Shown: positions 16,146-25,446 of the stretch, one piece after another
Numbering within the stretch: the stretch's first letter is position 1
Layout of the letters: each line of letters starts with the position of its first letter
NCBI RefSeq assembly: GCF_002933815.1
Contig: NZ_BEYR01000001.1
Coordinates: 2,349,765 to 2,413,764, forward strand
Reading direction: 5' to 3'
DNA: 64,000 nucleotides
Origin: Sphingobacterium sp. HMA12
Lineage (GTDB): Bacteria; Bacteroidota; Bacteroidia; Sphingobacteriales; Sphingobacteriaceae
The notes under the pieces: model-generated
Databases searched by the model: none
The model's input: only the letters and a program-made list of their open reading frames with translations
What the model was told of the DNA's origin: nothing
Made by a program: the position numbers and the translations under genes

Positions 16146-16703
16146 TTAAAAGTTAAACCTTAGTCCAATCCCTGCCGATGGACGAAACTGTTTCAAATCC
16201 GTACCCCAAAGCACTTTTGTCCGCCCTTGCAGGAGCAGGACAAAACGGTCGGACAGGTACGTTTCAAGTGTGAGCCGTCCGCCTGTACCATAGACAAAAT
16301 TGTCTTTGTCAAGGATGGTTGAGCCGTCCGGTAGCATTGCCTCGCTCCGGTTGATGGTTTCGTAACCTGCCACGGCGTTAAGCCCTGCATTCAGCGTGAT
16401 GGTCTTCCGTGCATCGCCCAATAGCTGAAGACTGTAACCCACCTCGCCCGTATAGGTTTCGAGCGGTATCTGTACATCCCTGTAACCGGAAAGCTGATGG
16501 GCATATTCCGCACCCCATATCCAGTAATTGCCGTTCTTTCCGTTCACGGTAAGGGTCAAATTCAGATAGTAATTGTCGCTTACTTCTTTGGACAACATAC
16601 CTGCGTTTACTTCCAATCCCTTTTGTTTGGGGAGCATTCGCTGTGCCTGTACCGCCGTGATGCTCCACATGGCAAGCACCACGGCAAAAATGTATGTTTT
16701 CAT
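16146..16703 (-). CDS. traO: Conjugal transfer protein TraO
   Basis: A 185-aa secreted, probably outer-membrane, beta-barrel-like protein. The signal peptide MKTYIFAVVLAMWSITAVQAQ is followed by RMLPKQKGLEVNAGM and alternating strands ending with the aromatic terminal FNF typical of outer-membrane beta proteins. TraO is a structural part of the Bacteroidetes-type transfer apparatus. It lies between traN (99 bp upstream) and traQ (11 bp downstream). Confidence 0.88.
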   Translation of the reverse strand: MKTYIFAVVLAMWSITAVQAQRMLPKQKGLEVNAGMLSKEVSDNYYLNLTLTVNGKNGNYWIWGAEYAHQLSGYRDVQIPLETYTGEVGYSLQLLGDARKTITLNAGLNAVAGYETINRSEAMLPDGSTILDKDNFVYGTGGRLTLETYLSDRFVLLLQGRTKVLWGTDLKQFRPSAGIGLRFNF

Positions 16704-16802
16704 CTTTATAATTTTATTTTTAATGGTGATGAAGCGTGCATGGGTTGGTATAAAAATTCTTTAAGGCAACCCATGCAGGTATCATTGTTCTTTCGTTTTG
16801 GG

Positions 16803-17705
16803 TTAATTAATCTTTAGGTGCATATCGTTTATCAACTTGGCATTTACGAGGTCTGAATTTTCCACGTGTAATACCTGTTGTCTGCCACCGTTCTTTTCAA
16901 AGATTTCAATCACGAGTACCTTGTCGTCCGTGATGGTAAACTGGTCGAGCAGGAACACGTTTTGGTCTGTCGTATTGCCCGTGATTTCACCGAGCGTTTT
17001 GTACGTCCGCAGTGGTTGCATTGCCTTTTCCTGTACCACGGTACGCTTGGCGACTTTCTTGTCCACCACCTTGAAATTCACAAAATCAATATTGAACAGC
17101 ACATTGCTTTTGTTGCGCAGTTCCGTATGGAAATAGAATTTTCCATGATGCACGTAGATACCTTTCAGCAGGAATTGTATGCCGTAGCTTTTCGACCCGA
17201 TATGCTTTACAATCCGTTTGTTTTTCCTGTAAATCGTCTCCATGAGCAAGCCTGCCAGTGACGGAGAATTGCCCCCCAATTCCTCAAACAGAACATCGTT
17301 GCCGTTTTCCCTGTCCGATGCCTTTTGCATCGTCAGCAAATCATAATTCAGCGTTGAGGGATAAGCACTGTAAAAGACGTTGAAATTGTAGAAACGACCA
17401 TCGTCCGTAATGACGGAAAAATTGGTTTCCTCGTCAAAATCCCTTACGCTTGCCTTAATGCGCAAGACGTTTTCCGCATCTTCGGCTTTGCCTGCGATAA
17501 GGTATTCACTGCCCAAATCCACGTAGCGGATAGCGGACGGGAATATCAGATGCGAGGTTTTGCTGTACGTCACCTGCATTTCGTAAGGCTCTACCTTGCC
17601 CATGCTCAATTTTGTGGTATTGGATGCAACTTGCTGTGCATTTGCACCTGTGATAAAGAGGGTCAAACAGACCATTGCCAAGAGGCTTTTAAATATTGCT
17701 TTCAT
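16803..17705 (-). CDS. traN: Conjugative transposon protein TraN
   Basis: A 300-aa exported protein with an N-terminal signal peptide (MKAIFKSLLAMVCLTLFITGANAQ) and a beta-rich body (KTSHLIFPSAIRYVDLGSEYLIAGKAEDAENVLRIKA). This layout resembles VirB9/TrbG proteins, which form the outer ring of the type IV secretion core with VirB10. Family length is normal (about 300-330). It follows traM by 24 bp. Confidence 0.92.
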   Translation of the reverse strand: MKAIFKSLLAMVCLTLFITGANAQQVASNTTKLSMGKVEPYEMQVTYSKTSHLIFPSAIRYVDLGSEYLIAGKAEDAENVLRIKASVRDFDEETNFSVITDDGRFYNFNVFYSAYPSTLNYDLLTMQKASDRENGNDVLFEELGGNSPSLAGLLMETIYRKNKRIVKHIGSKSYGIQFLLKGIYVHHGKFYFHTELRNKSNVLFNIDFVNFKVVDKKVAKRTVVQEKAMQPLRTYKTLGEITGNTTDQNVFLLDQFTITDDKVLVIEIFEKNGGRQQVLHVENSDLVNAKLINDMHLKIN

Positions 17706-17729
17706 TTTCGTTTTTATTTTAGTTGAACA

Positions 17730-19055
17730 TTAGTTTTTTGAAACAAGGAAAATTTGATGACCGGCTTTGACGGTTACTTTGGGTGTTCTTACTTTCTTGG
17801 AGAAGTAACCCGACACACCCTGTACCACACCACGGGAAAGGTCACCTGCCATCTGTTGACCTGCCGAGCGTGTCATCATAATGGACGTGCCGGAGGTTTG
17901 GCTCATGTTGGAGGCTATCTCACTTAGGGCGTTCATTTCGGGCGAATATGGCACATATAGCCCTTGCTGTCCGTCCACATCGTACACGGTTATATCGACC
18001 GGAATAATGTTGCCCTCATATTCGATGGACGTTACTTTTAACTGCAATCTGCCACCTTGAAACTTGGCATTTGCCGTTAGTACCGTTCCTGCCGGAATGG
18101 AGCGGACAGGCGTTTGTGCCGTTTCCAACAGGCGTAGGCGCACACCGCTTTCACCCGTCACGACCTGTGTTTCCTGTACCACCGCTTTGATGCTGTTTTT
18201 TGGCTGTATGACCTGTTCCGAAACACCTGCCGTATAGAAGCTACGGTTTCGGGTTTCGTTCCAGTTTGCCAAAAAAGCACTGTCGGTCGGTTCACGGTAC
18301 AATGCTGAAACCGTATTTTTCCTTACAGGAGTGAAAGCCACAAAATGTTCCTTTTGCAATGCACCCTTTGCGGAAACCATTGTGTCCGTACTGTTCGGCT
18401 GTGTAGGGGTTTGTGGCAGGTAACGAGAAGCCATTTCGTATGACTTTTCCATCAAAGCCAGTTGGTCATCTATGGTCGTTACAGGCGGTACGTCTTTTTC
18501 TGCCAACTGTTCTTTGAGTTCCTCAATCTGTTTGCGGAGTTCCTGCGTTTCGTAATCGCTGTTGTCGTAGAACGAGGTCAGCGTACTTTGCGCATTGCGG
18601 TAACTATTCAGGGCAGGGTTGCTGTTCTTGCGTGTACCACCGCCGTAAGTGTAGCCGTCTTTGTAAACCTCATCCGGTTGCTCCGCTTCCGGATCGGCGG
18701 TACTGTCCTCACTCCAATAGTCGGATAGTGACAGGAGCGAATTGCGCTTTTCCTGCATTTTCTGTTCGAGCATTTCCTGTTCATAAGCCTTTTGCTTATC
18801 GGATTGAAGCCCTGCATCACTTGCCTGCGGTACGGCATCGTTCAGACCAATATCCTCGACCGTTTCCTTATCGGAGGACGATTTGAAGATTAGGTACATA
18901 CAGCCGAGGAACACCACGCCCATAAGGGCAAAAATGATAGGTTTCTTTAGCTTGTCGGCTTTGTTCTGCGCCCCGTCTTGGGTCGCATCCATTCCGTTTT
19001 TCGGGTCGTCATCTTCGACCAAAAAACTCACCTTTTTGTTTTCATTGTCTTTCAT
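17730..19055 (-). CDS. traM: Conjugative transposon protein TraM (VirB10-like)
   Basis: A 441-aa inner-membrane-anchored protein. A short cytoplasmic tail is followed by one transmembrane helix (about 38-58: PIIFALMGVVFLGCMYLIF), then a coiled, Gln/Glu-rich periplasmic linker (about 90-200, with NSDYETQELRKQIEELKEQLAEK). The C-terminal domain (about 285-441) is VirB10-like, with IPAGTVLTANAKFQGGRLQL. It would span the periplasm in the secretion core. Its start overlaps the traL end by 14 bp, indicating translational coupling. Confidence 0.93.
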   Translation of the reverse strand: MKDNENKKVSFLVEDDDPKNGMDATQDGAQNKADKLKKPIIFALMGVVFLGCMYLIFKSSSDKETVEDIGLNDAVPQASDAGLQSDKQKAYEQEMLEQKMQEKRNSLLSLSDYWSEDSTADPEAEQPDEVYKDGYTYGGGTRKNSNPALNSYRNAQSTLTSFYDNSDYETQELRKQIEELKEQLAEKDVPPVTTIDDQLALMEKSYEMASRYLPQTPTQPNSTDTMVSAKGALQKEHFVAFTPVRKNTVSALYREPTDSAFLANWNETRNRSFYTAGVSEQVIQPKNSIKAVVQETQVVTGESGVRLRLLETAQTPVRSIPAGTVLTANAKFQGGRLQLKVTSIEYEGNIIPVDITVYDVDGQQGLYVPYSPEMNALSEIASNMSQTSGTSIMMTRSAGQQMAGDLSRGVVQGVSGYFSKKVRTPKVTVKAGHQIFLVSKN

Positions 19056-19326
19056 GATTTTTACCTTTTAAGATTGTTGTAATACTGTCCTGCGGTGAAA
19101 CCGAGGAATTGTTTTGCTTAATCGGGTTTTCGATATGCTCAATGGTCATGGTATTATCGGAATGCGCTACATCGTAGCACACTTCGAGCAGTACAATGAC
19201 GGACAGCAGTGCATAGCCTGCAAAGAGCAGTAGCGTATAGCGATGCTGTTTTGCAACAGGCATCGCTCGCCACTGTCCATCGAGCTTGTCAAACCAATTA
19301 CTGATTGCTGTTCTTAGATTTTTCAT
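19042..19326 (-). CDS. traL: TraL-like small membrane protein (DUF3989)
   Basis: A 94-aa protein with a single transmembrane helix at about 30-50 (YTLLLFAGYALLSVIVLLEVCY) and a short N-terminal DKLDGQWRAMPVAKQHR segment characteristic of the DUF3989/TraL family. It is a minor component of the transfer channel. It lies 3 bp from the upstream hypothetical gene and overlaps traM. Confidence 0.8.
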   Translation of the reverse strand: MKNLRTAISNWFDKLDGQWRAMPVAKQHRYTLLLFAGYALLSVIVLLEVCYDVAHSDNTMTIEHIENPIKQNNSSVSPQDSITTILKGKNHERQ

Positions 19327-19329
19327 CCT

Positions 19330-19725
19330 TTAATTGTTATTCCGTTCCACTGCATCACTGACCATAGTGATTGCCTCTTTTGCTTTGGGAGTGGTTACGA
19401 CCGACAGGTCGGTCAGTTCCGATTGTTTCATCACCTGCCCGTAACTGTCTTTTTTTGCAATCTCCATTCTGCCCAAGAAGAATTTGCCGTTTAGGTACTT
19501 CACCCACATAAGGCATTCTATCCTGGGCAGGTCTTCGCCTGCCCATTGCAGAAAGCAGGATAGCAACAACTCCTTTTTAGCTACACCTTTGGGGCAGTTG
19601 GCGAGATATTCGCTGATGCTTGCTTTCAGTTTTCCGGCATACGCCCCCTGCGTATGGAAATCGCCGTCATATCCCTTTGCGGTAAGGATTTTGGCGAACG
19701 TGTTCAAATCTGATATTGCTTCCAT
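19330..19725 (-). CDS. Hypothetical protein within the tra operon
   Basis: A 131-aa soluble protein without signal or membrane segment. The central part KELLLSCFLQWAGEDLPRIECLMWVKYLNGKF is well structured, but no motif is recognised. It is inserted between traK (10 bp) and traL (3 bp), a place where the classical CTnDOT order has nothing, though I believe related Flavobacteria/Sphingobacteria elements carry a similar ORF. Co-transcription suggests a role in transfer or its control. Function unknown. Confidence 0.7.
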   Translation of the reverse strand: MEAISDLNTFAKILTAKGYDGDFHTQGAYAGKLKASISEYLANCPKGVAKKELLLSCFLQWAGEDLPRIECLMWVKYLNGKFFLGRMEIAKKDSYGQVMKQSELTDLSVVTTPKAKEAITMVSDAVERNNN

Positions 19726-19735
19726 AATCTTGGCT

Positions 19736-20359
19736 TTAGCGGTCGATGACTTCTATATCCCTGTTTTCCAACACGGCAAACTTTTCGATATTGAAGCCCT
19801 GTGGGTTGTTGTCCGAGCGGACGGAGTTCACGAGATAACAGGAGGTCACAAGGTTTCGGCTTGTAACATTGCTTGACCGGATGATAAACTGTTTGGCATA
19901 CGTCCTGACGGCATAGGGATAGGTATCGAAGTTGCACACCACGCTGTCCACTTCGACACGCTGTTGCACGTTGCCCGAAATGATACGGTTGTAATAGCCC
20001 TTTTCCGAAAGGTCTTTGTAGTAATCGAAAGCCGATTTGTCGGCAAGATTAAAAGCCCTTTTCATGTTGCTTTCAATAGCGTTCTTATCCGGTGCGAGCG
20101 TAAAGAACAGTTCATGGAAACGCCTTACGTGTTCCCTTGCCTCAACAGGTCTGTTGATGCTTGCATCCTGTGACAATGCCAACATCAAGGACTTGCCGTT
20201 GTCCAGTACATAGACCTTTTGTCGTTGCAACTCTGCAAAGTTGTAGGATTGCCAAACGGCATATCCTACAACGGCGATGCAGAGTACGGCAAATACAATG
20301 GCGTACAGCCGTATTTGCCTAAAGCTGTTTTCTATATTTCTTAGTGTCTTAAATTCCAT
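19736..20359 (-). CDS. traK: Conjugative transposon protein TraK (VirB8-like)
   Basis: A 207-aa inner-membrane protein with one N-terminal transmembrane helix (about 14-34: IRLYAIVFAVLCIAVVGYAV) and a periplasmic domain containing HVRRFHELFFTLAPD and the SNVTSRNLVTSCYLVN segment. It corresponds to VirB8, an assembly factor of type IV secretion channels. Length and position after traJ are standard. Confidence 0.92.
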   Translation of the reverse strand: MEFKTLRNIENSFRQIRLYAIVFAVLCIAVVGYAVWQSYNFAELQRQKVYVLDNGKSLMLALSQDASINRPVEAREHVRRFHELFFTLAPDKNAIESNMKRAFNLADKSAFDYYKDLSEKGYYNRIISGNVQQRVEVDSVVCNFDTYPYAVRTYAKQFIIRSSNVTSRNLVTSCYLVNSVRSDNNPQGFNIEKFAVLENRDIEVIDR

Positions 20360-20372
20360 TGCTTTCTGATTT

Positions 20373-21368
20373 TTATTTGTTCATTAACCTGCCACCGATA
20401 TTTCCTGCAACAGCCCCAGTTCCTGCTCCGGCGATGTTTCCGGTCTTCGATGCCGTAGAGTTTACGTTGCGCATGAAGTTTCCTGCACCACCTGCCTGTA
20501 TTACCCAACCTGCCACCGTTGGCACGGTGAAATAACCCACTATGCCAATCAGCATGAAGATGATATACACGGTGTTGGATGTGTCGGGGATATAGGTCGG
20601 GTCGGCAAGCATATCAATATCCCTTTCGATGATAAGGGATTGTATCTTTGCGAGCATGGAGCTGAACATATCGGCGATGGGCAACCACAGGTACACGCTG
20701 ATATATCGGGTCAGCCATTGCGTAAGTGTGGACTGAAAACCATCCCATACACTTATCGCAAAGGCTATCGGCCCGAGAATGGACAGCACTATAAGAAAGA
20801 ATGTCCGTATGGTATCTATGACCAGTGCCGAGGCTTGGAAAAGGACTTCCAGTAGCTCCCGAAACCAGTCACGGATGCTTTTCTTTAAATCGTACATGCC
20901 ACGTTCCATGTACATACCGGATATGGCAACCAAATCGGACGGCGACCATCCCAATTCTTCCAGTTTCTTATCAAATTCCTCATCGCTTACGAGATAAGCG
21001 GTTTCGGGATTGCGGAGCATCGCCTCTCTTTCCAACAGGTCTTTTTGTTCCTGCAACTTGTTGAGGTCAAGCACTTGGTTTTCGAGCATGGCATTTGTGC
21101 CTTTTACTACCGGACTTAGCACCGCATTGATAGTTCCCAATACGATGGTCGGGAAGAACATAATGCAAAGCCCGATGGCGAACGGTCGCAGGAGTGGAAA
21201 CACGTCTATCGGTTCTGCACGGCTCAATGCCTGCCACACTTTCAGTGCTACGTAGAACAGTGCGCCCAATCCGGCGATGCCCTTAGCTACTGTCGCCATA
21301 TCGGCGGACAGTGGGAGCATCTCATCGTAAAGCGAGCGCAGGAGTTCGTGAAGATTGTTCCATTCCAT
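20373..21368 (-). CDS. traJ: Conjugative transposon protein TraJ (VirB6-like)
   Basis: A 331-aa polytopic membrane protein with at least five hydrophobic segments (about 30-50, 68-88, 190-215, 228-250, 275-300) and a glycine/alanine-rich C-terminal tail (AGNFMRNVNSTASKTGNIAGAG). It corresponds to the VirB6-type pore of the inner membrane. The gene lies 3 bp after traI and 13 bp before traK, in normal order. Confidence 0.92.
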   Translation of the reverse strand: MEWNNLHELLRSLYDEMLPLSADMATVAKGIAGLGALFYVALKVWQALSRAEPIDVFPLLRPFAIGLCIMFFPTIVLGTINAVLSPVVKGTNAMLENQVLDLNKLQEQKDLLEREAMLRNPETAYLVSDEEFDKKLEELGWSPSDLVAISGMYMERGMYDLKKSIRDWFRELLEVLFQASALVIDTIRTFFLIVLSILGPIAFAISVWDGFQSTLTQWLTRYISVYLWLPIADMFSSMLAKIQSLIIERDIDMLADPTYIPDTSNTVYIIFMLIGIVGYFTVPTVAGWVIQAGGAGNFMRNVNSTASKTGNIAGAGTGAVAGNIGGRLMNK

Positions 21369-21371
21369 AGC

Positions 21372-22004
21372 TTACCAGTATTTTTGTTCAGCAGTTCCGT
21401 ACAGTTCAAGCACCCTCTTGGTGTTGTTCTGTTTCTTAGCCCTCAAAATGCTTACGGAGATATTCTTGTTGGTGAAATAGCGGACAAGGTTGTGATAATC
21501 CTTGACCTCTTTGTAAACCCTGTCGATGATGTCCATACGCTCTTTGTCGTTCAGCGAAAGCGAGGAAGAAGTAACAATCTGTTTCAGTTCTTTCAGCAAC
21601 TCGGTGCTTTCGTTGAGCAGAGCAGAATAACCGTTGGCGATTGCCGTGAGTTCCTGCGGACTGAAATTCGGGTCGTTCAACATCTTGCCGAAATTGTTCA
21701 CGTACATTTCGGACACATCACCCACGAGCAAAACAGTCTGTTGCACCTTACGGGCATCTTTCACCAAGTTGTTTACGGCTTGCAGTTTGTCGTAATACTC
21801 CTTGCCCTGTTCATACACTTTTTTGACCTCGTTGAAATTCTTAACCACGTTGGACACGGTGGATGAGGTCTGCACGATTTCATTGGCGGAGTTGATAATA
21901 CCCGATGCCAAATTTGAGGGGTCAACAACGACCCATTGTGCTTTTGCGGACGGTGCAACGGCAAGCATAAGTGCCGTAAACACCAGTAACATTGTTTTTT
22001 TCAT
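21372..22004 (-). CDS. traI: Conjugal transfer protein TraI (DUF4141, VirB5-like)
   Basis: A 210-aa exported helical protein. The signal peptide MKKTMLLVFTALMLAVAPSAKAQ is followed by WVVVDPSNLASGIINSANEIVQTSS and long amphipathic helices, the DUF4141/TraI layout similar to VirB5 minor pilus proteins. It lies 21 bp after traG and before traJ. Confidence 0.9.
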   Translation of the reverse strand: MKKTMLLVFTALMLAVAPSAKAQWVVVDPSNLASGIINSANEIVQTSSTVSNVVKNFNEVKKVYEQGKEYYDKLQAVNNLVKDARKVQQTVLLVGDVSEMYVNNFGKMLNDPNFSPQELTAIANGYSALLNESTELLKELKQIVTSSSLSLNDKERMDIIDRVYKEVKDYHNLVRYFTNKNISVSILRAKKQNNTKRVLELYGTAEQKYW

Positions 22005-22025
22005 TGTTTCTGATTTTTAAAATGA

Positions 22026-24605
22026 TTAATAACTATTTGTGCTTTCACGTCTCTGTTGGGCAATGCGCTTTATCGCCAGTTCCACATTGCCGTCCAGTTC
22101 GGAAGCCAGTTGCATGACTTCCATTTTTTCGGTTTCCTCTGTGGTGTATGCGAAATATTCTTCGAGCGAAACCTCTGTGGCATACACGGCGGAGTGCGTA
22201 CCGCCAAGCCCAATCCATACCTCTTTGTAAAGCCTTGACGGGTCGTTGTTCTGATTGATGGAAAGGATTTGGGATTTTTCCTTTTCTGTAAGCCCCAACA
22301 TTTCCTGTATCGCATCGAATTTGTTCATGTACTTGCGTTGGTCAAGCAGGATTTTACAGTCGGAATTGTTGATGATACTTTCCTTGACCACGGGTGACTG
22401 GATGATGTCGTCCACTTCCTGCGTGACCACGATAGCCTCGCCAAAAAATTTCCGTACCGTCTTGAACAGGTACTTGATGTACTCCGCCATTCCTTCTTTG
22501 GCGATGGCTTTCCATGCTTCCTCAATGAGTATCAGTTTACGCACACCTTTGAGCCTGCGCATCTTGTTGATGAAGACCTCCATAATGATGATGGTCACTA
22601 TGGGAAAGAGAATTTTGTGGTCTTTGATGGCATCTATTTCAAACACGATAAAGCGTTTACTCAAAAGGTCGAGTTGCTTGTCCGAGTTGAGCAGGTAATC
22701 ATATTCACCGCCCTTGTAATAGGGTTCAAGCACGTTCAAAAAATTGGCGAGGTCAAAGTCTTTTTCCCTTACCTGTTTTTCCTCCAGTACCTTTTTGTAA
22801 TCACCCTTTGCATATTCGTAAAACCCATTGAAAGAGGGATGTTCATCGCTCTGCCTGATACGGTCGATGTAACCGCTCACGGCATTGGACAATGCCACTT
22901 CCTCCGAACGGGTCGGCGGTTCATCGTCACGCTTCCATAGCGTAAGGATGAGCGTTTTGATACTTTCCCTTTTCTCAATGTCGAAAACGCCATCGTCCGT
23001 GTAGAACGGGTTAAAGGCAATGGGGTTATCCTCGGTATAGGTAAAGTAAACACCATCCTCGCCTCTGGTCTTGCCTTTGATCAACTCGCACAATCCCTGA
23101 TAGGAATTTCCGGTGTCCACGAGCAGGACGTGTGCACCCTGTTCATAGTATTGGCGTACCATGTGATTGGTAAAAAAAGACTTACCACTTCCCGATGGCC
23201 CCAAGATAAACTTGTTGCGGTTCGTGATAACGCCTTTTTTCATGGGCAGGTCGGAAATATCCAAATGGATAGGCTTGCCCGTGAGCCTGTCCGCCATCTT
23301 GATACCGAAAGGCGATACCGAACTTTGGTAATTGGTTTCCCCTGTAAAGAAACACAGGGCAGGTTCAATGAACGTATAAAAACTTTCCTCTGCCGGAAAG
23401 TCACCTGCATTGCCTGCCATACCTGCCCAATACAGCGTGGCGACATCCACGGTGTTGTGCCTCGGCTTGCATTCCATCAAAGCAAGCGCACTTCCCGTGT
23501 CGTTCTTTAGCTGTTTGAGTTCGTTCGGGTCGTCCGACCACGCCATCACGTTGAAATGCGCACGGATGGAAGAAAGTCCGAACGAATGTGCTTCGTTCAG
23601 ATACCTTTCTATCCATTCCTTGTTAATCTGATTGGCTCGGCTGTACCTTGCCAGTGAGTGCATATTACGTGCGGACTTTTCAAACTTGCGCAGGTTCTCA
23701 TCGCTGTTATCCAAAAACAGGTACTGGTTGTAGATATGGTTACAGCTAAGGAGCAGACCGACCGGAGAGGCAAAGGACAGCAGGCAATCGCTCCTGTCCG
23801 TGGACAGCTTTTCATACCGTGTATTTGACGATACCGTGTTGGGTAAATCATCCGTATCGGACAGCGTGTGCAGGCACAGCCTTTTATTTCCGACACGCAC
23901 ATCCTCACTGCCCAAAGCTATATCCTGCATGGGCGTTCCGGCTTCCCTCGACAGGGTAAGGTACTGTTCGAGCAATCCCTGTTTTTCACTTGTTCCGATG
24001 ATGTCATCCTCGGTCAAACGTTCCAGTTTCACAAAACCGCTATCGTTGATAATGCGCTCAAACTGTGCGACCGCTTCCATAAACCTGCGGACGGCTTCTT
24101 TATCCCTAATTTCTTTCGGGATAAGGACACCTTTGCAAAGCGAACTAAAGTTGCTCTGCATCCGCATCCGCTCTTTGGTCGTCTTGGTCAGGAACAGGTA
24201 ACAGTAATGGTTTAAAAACGGGCGTTCGTTGAAATGCTGTTGATAGGATTTTGCAAGAAAACTCTGGTCTTCCTGTGCAATGTCCGGCGCATAATTTTCC
24301 TTGATGTACCAGTCCTGTTTGTGGACAATGGTGTAATCAGGCAAGGTCTTGATAGCTTTGTGCCATGCCGAATGAATGGCATCGTACTCCGCCGAAGCTA
24401 CCGTGAACAGTTCCGGCAGGTGTACCCGAAAGCAAGCCGTGATGTCTGCATCCTTTGATATGATGCAGTTCTGTTCCACCGCCAGTAATGGAAACTTGCT
24501 CTCCAACGTTGTGGCTTTTCCTGTATTTTTCATAGTATTTATCTGTTTTTTAATGGATATGAAGCTATCATGAGCATTTAATCTCTGTTTTTTCGTTATG
24601 CTCAT
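22026..24605 (-). CDS. traG: TraG conjugation ATPase (VirB4-like)
   Basis: An ATPase of up to 859 aa that powers channel assembly. The Walker A motif FILGPSGSGKSFFTNHMV is at about residue 475, and the Walker B-like segment KLILIEEAWKAIAKEGM is followed by the conserved VTQEVDDI motif. The N-terminal VirB4 domain (ESKFPLLAVEQNCIISKDADITACF) is typical. The start at 24605 lies 7 bp after the traF stop; the internal ATG at 24533 (MKNTGKATTLES) is where many family members start and gives 835 aa. Standard gene order. Confidence 0.95.
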   Translation of the reverse strand: MSITKKQRLNAHDSFISIKKQINTMKNTGKATTLESKFPLLAVEQNCIISKDADITACFRVHLPELFTVASAEYDAIHSAWHKAIKTLPDYTIVHKQDWYIKENYAPDIAQEDQSFLAKSYQQHFNERPFLNHYCYLFLTKTTKERMRMQSNFSSLCKGVLIPKEIRDKEAVRRFMEAVAQFERIINDSGFVKLERLTEDDIIGTSEKQGLLEQYLTLSREAGTPMQDIALGSEDVRVGNKRLCLHTLSDTDDLPNTVSSNTRYEKLSTDRSDCLLSFASPVGLLLSCNHIYNQYLFLDNSDENLRKFEKSARNMHSLARYSRANQINKEWIERYLNEAHSFGLSSIRAHFNVMAWSDDPNELKQLKNDTGSALALMECKPRHNTVDVATLYWAGMAGNAGDFPAEESFYTFIEPALCFFTGETNYQSSVSPFGIKMADRLTGKPIHLDISDLPMKKGVITNRNKFILGPSGSGKSFFTNHMVRQYYEQGAHVLLVDTGNSYQGLCELIKGKTRGEDGVYFTYTEDNPIAFNPFYTDDGVFDIEKRESIKTLILTLWKRDDEPPTRSEEVALSNAVSGYIDRIRQSDEHPSFNGFYEYAKGDYKKVLEEKQVREKDFDLANFLNVLEPYYKGGEYDYLLNSDKQLDLLSKRFIVFEIDAIKDHKILFPIVTIIIMEVFINKMRRLKGVRKLILIEEAWKAIAKEGMAEYIKYLFKTVRKFFGEAIVVTQEVDDIIQSPVVKESIINNSDCKILLDQRKYMNKFDAIQEMLGLTEKEKSQILSINQNNDPSRLYKEVWIGLGGTHSAVYATEVSLEEYFAYTTEETEKMEVMQLASELDGNVELAIKRIAQQRRESTNSY

Positions 24606-24612
24606 GATGGTC

Positions 24613-24945
24613 TCATAGGGCTTGGGATTTAGTGTTAAATTTCAGATAGCGGTGTACGGCTCTGCGACAGATGATGTATTTCGGATGCCTTCTCTTTGCG
24701 CCGACTTTCATCAATCCATGTTCGCCGTATTTCCCGTTCAATGCGAATGTCTGCCATACGATTAGCGATGCTCCGCCTGCCCCGATGCACAGACAGATGT
24801 AGGGGTTTACACCTGCCATGTACAGGATCATGACGAGGATAAGCACACCGAGCAGACCGCCTGCGAAGATGAACAGGTACTGTGCTTTCAGCCCTTTGAA
24901 CTCGACCGTCCTGCCGATACCTTTATTGATACTGTAATTGCTCAT
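24613..24945 (-). CDS. traF: Conjugative transposon protein TraF (DUF4133)
   Basis: A 110-aa inner-membrane protein of the DUF4133/TraF family, the VirB3 counterpart. It begins MSNYSINKGIGRTVEFKGLKAQ, has two transmembrane helices (about 24-45 and 49-68), and then the GKYGEHGLMKVGAKRRHPKYI segment typical of the family. The longer frame to 25020 overlaps traE and is not family-like, so the ATG at 24945 is used. It lies 11 bp after traE. Confidence 0.9.
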   Translation of the reverse strand: MSNYSINKGIGRTVEFKGLKAQYLFIFAGGLLGVLILVMILYMAGVNPYICLCIGAGGASLIVWQTFALNGKYGEHGLMKVGAKRRHPKYIICRRAVHRYLKFNTKSQAL

Positions 24946-24956
24946 AGGTAGTCGGC

Positions 24957-25262
24957 TTAAAGGAAGAATGAGCGGAGAATGGTAGCCGCTACGATTAGGA
25001 AGATACAAGCCCCAAACCACGATGCTGCCGTCTTGCTTGTATCGGGGTCACCGCTACTGAATTTGTTGTACACCTTAACACCTCCGATCAATCCGACCAC
25101 AGCCCCGATGGCGTAGATCAGTTTGGTTGCCGGATCAAAATAAGAGGTGACCATTTGGGTCGCTTCCGTAATCCCTGCCGTGCCGTTGCCCTGTGCGAAC
25201 ACACCAAATGCCGACAGTAAGGCAACGCCTGTCAGCAACACTTTTTTGCTTTGTTTATCCAT
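24957..25262 (-). CDS. traE: Conjugative transposon protein TraE (DUF4134, pilin-like)
   Basis: A 101-aa protein of the DUF4134/TraE family with a cleavable signal (VLLTGVALLSAFGVFAQG) and two hydrophobic helices (about 45-63 and 80-98), the VirB2-pilin-like layout. GAVVGLIGGVKVYNKFSSGDPDTSKTAASWFG is the characteristic middle part. It is the first gene of the traE-traQ transcript; a GCCCAC/GTGGGC hairpin (25293-25309) lies in its leader. Confidence 0.9.
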   Translation of the reverse strand: MDKQSKKVLLTGVALLSAFGVFAQGNGTAGITEATQMVTSYFDPATKLIYAIGAVVGLIGGVKVYNKFSSGDPDTSKTAASWFGACIFLIVAATILRSFFL

Positions 25263-25446
25263 GATTTAACTGAATTAAATTGTTATTGTCTGCCCACCCC
25301 ATGTGGGCTTTCGCAACAAAAGTCTTATGGAAATCGAAGCGTTACGGGAAAGTGGAAATCTGTGGAATTAGTTGGCAGTGAGTGGCGATTGAAGTAAATT
25401 ATTTTATATCTTAGAGGAGTATAAAAACCTTATTAAATTATTATCA

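Noticed and set aside
22026..24605. Plus-strand ORFs up to 147 codons inside traG
   Set aside because: Antisense shadows of a well-supported ATPase gene.
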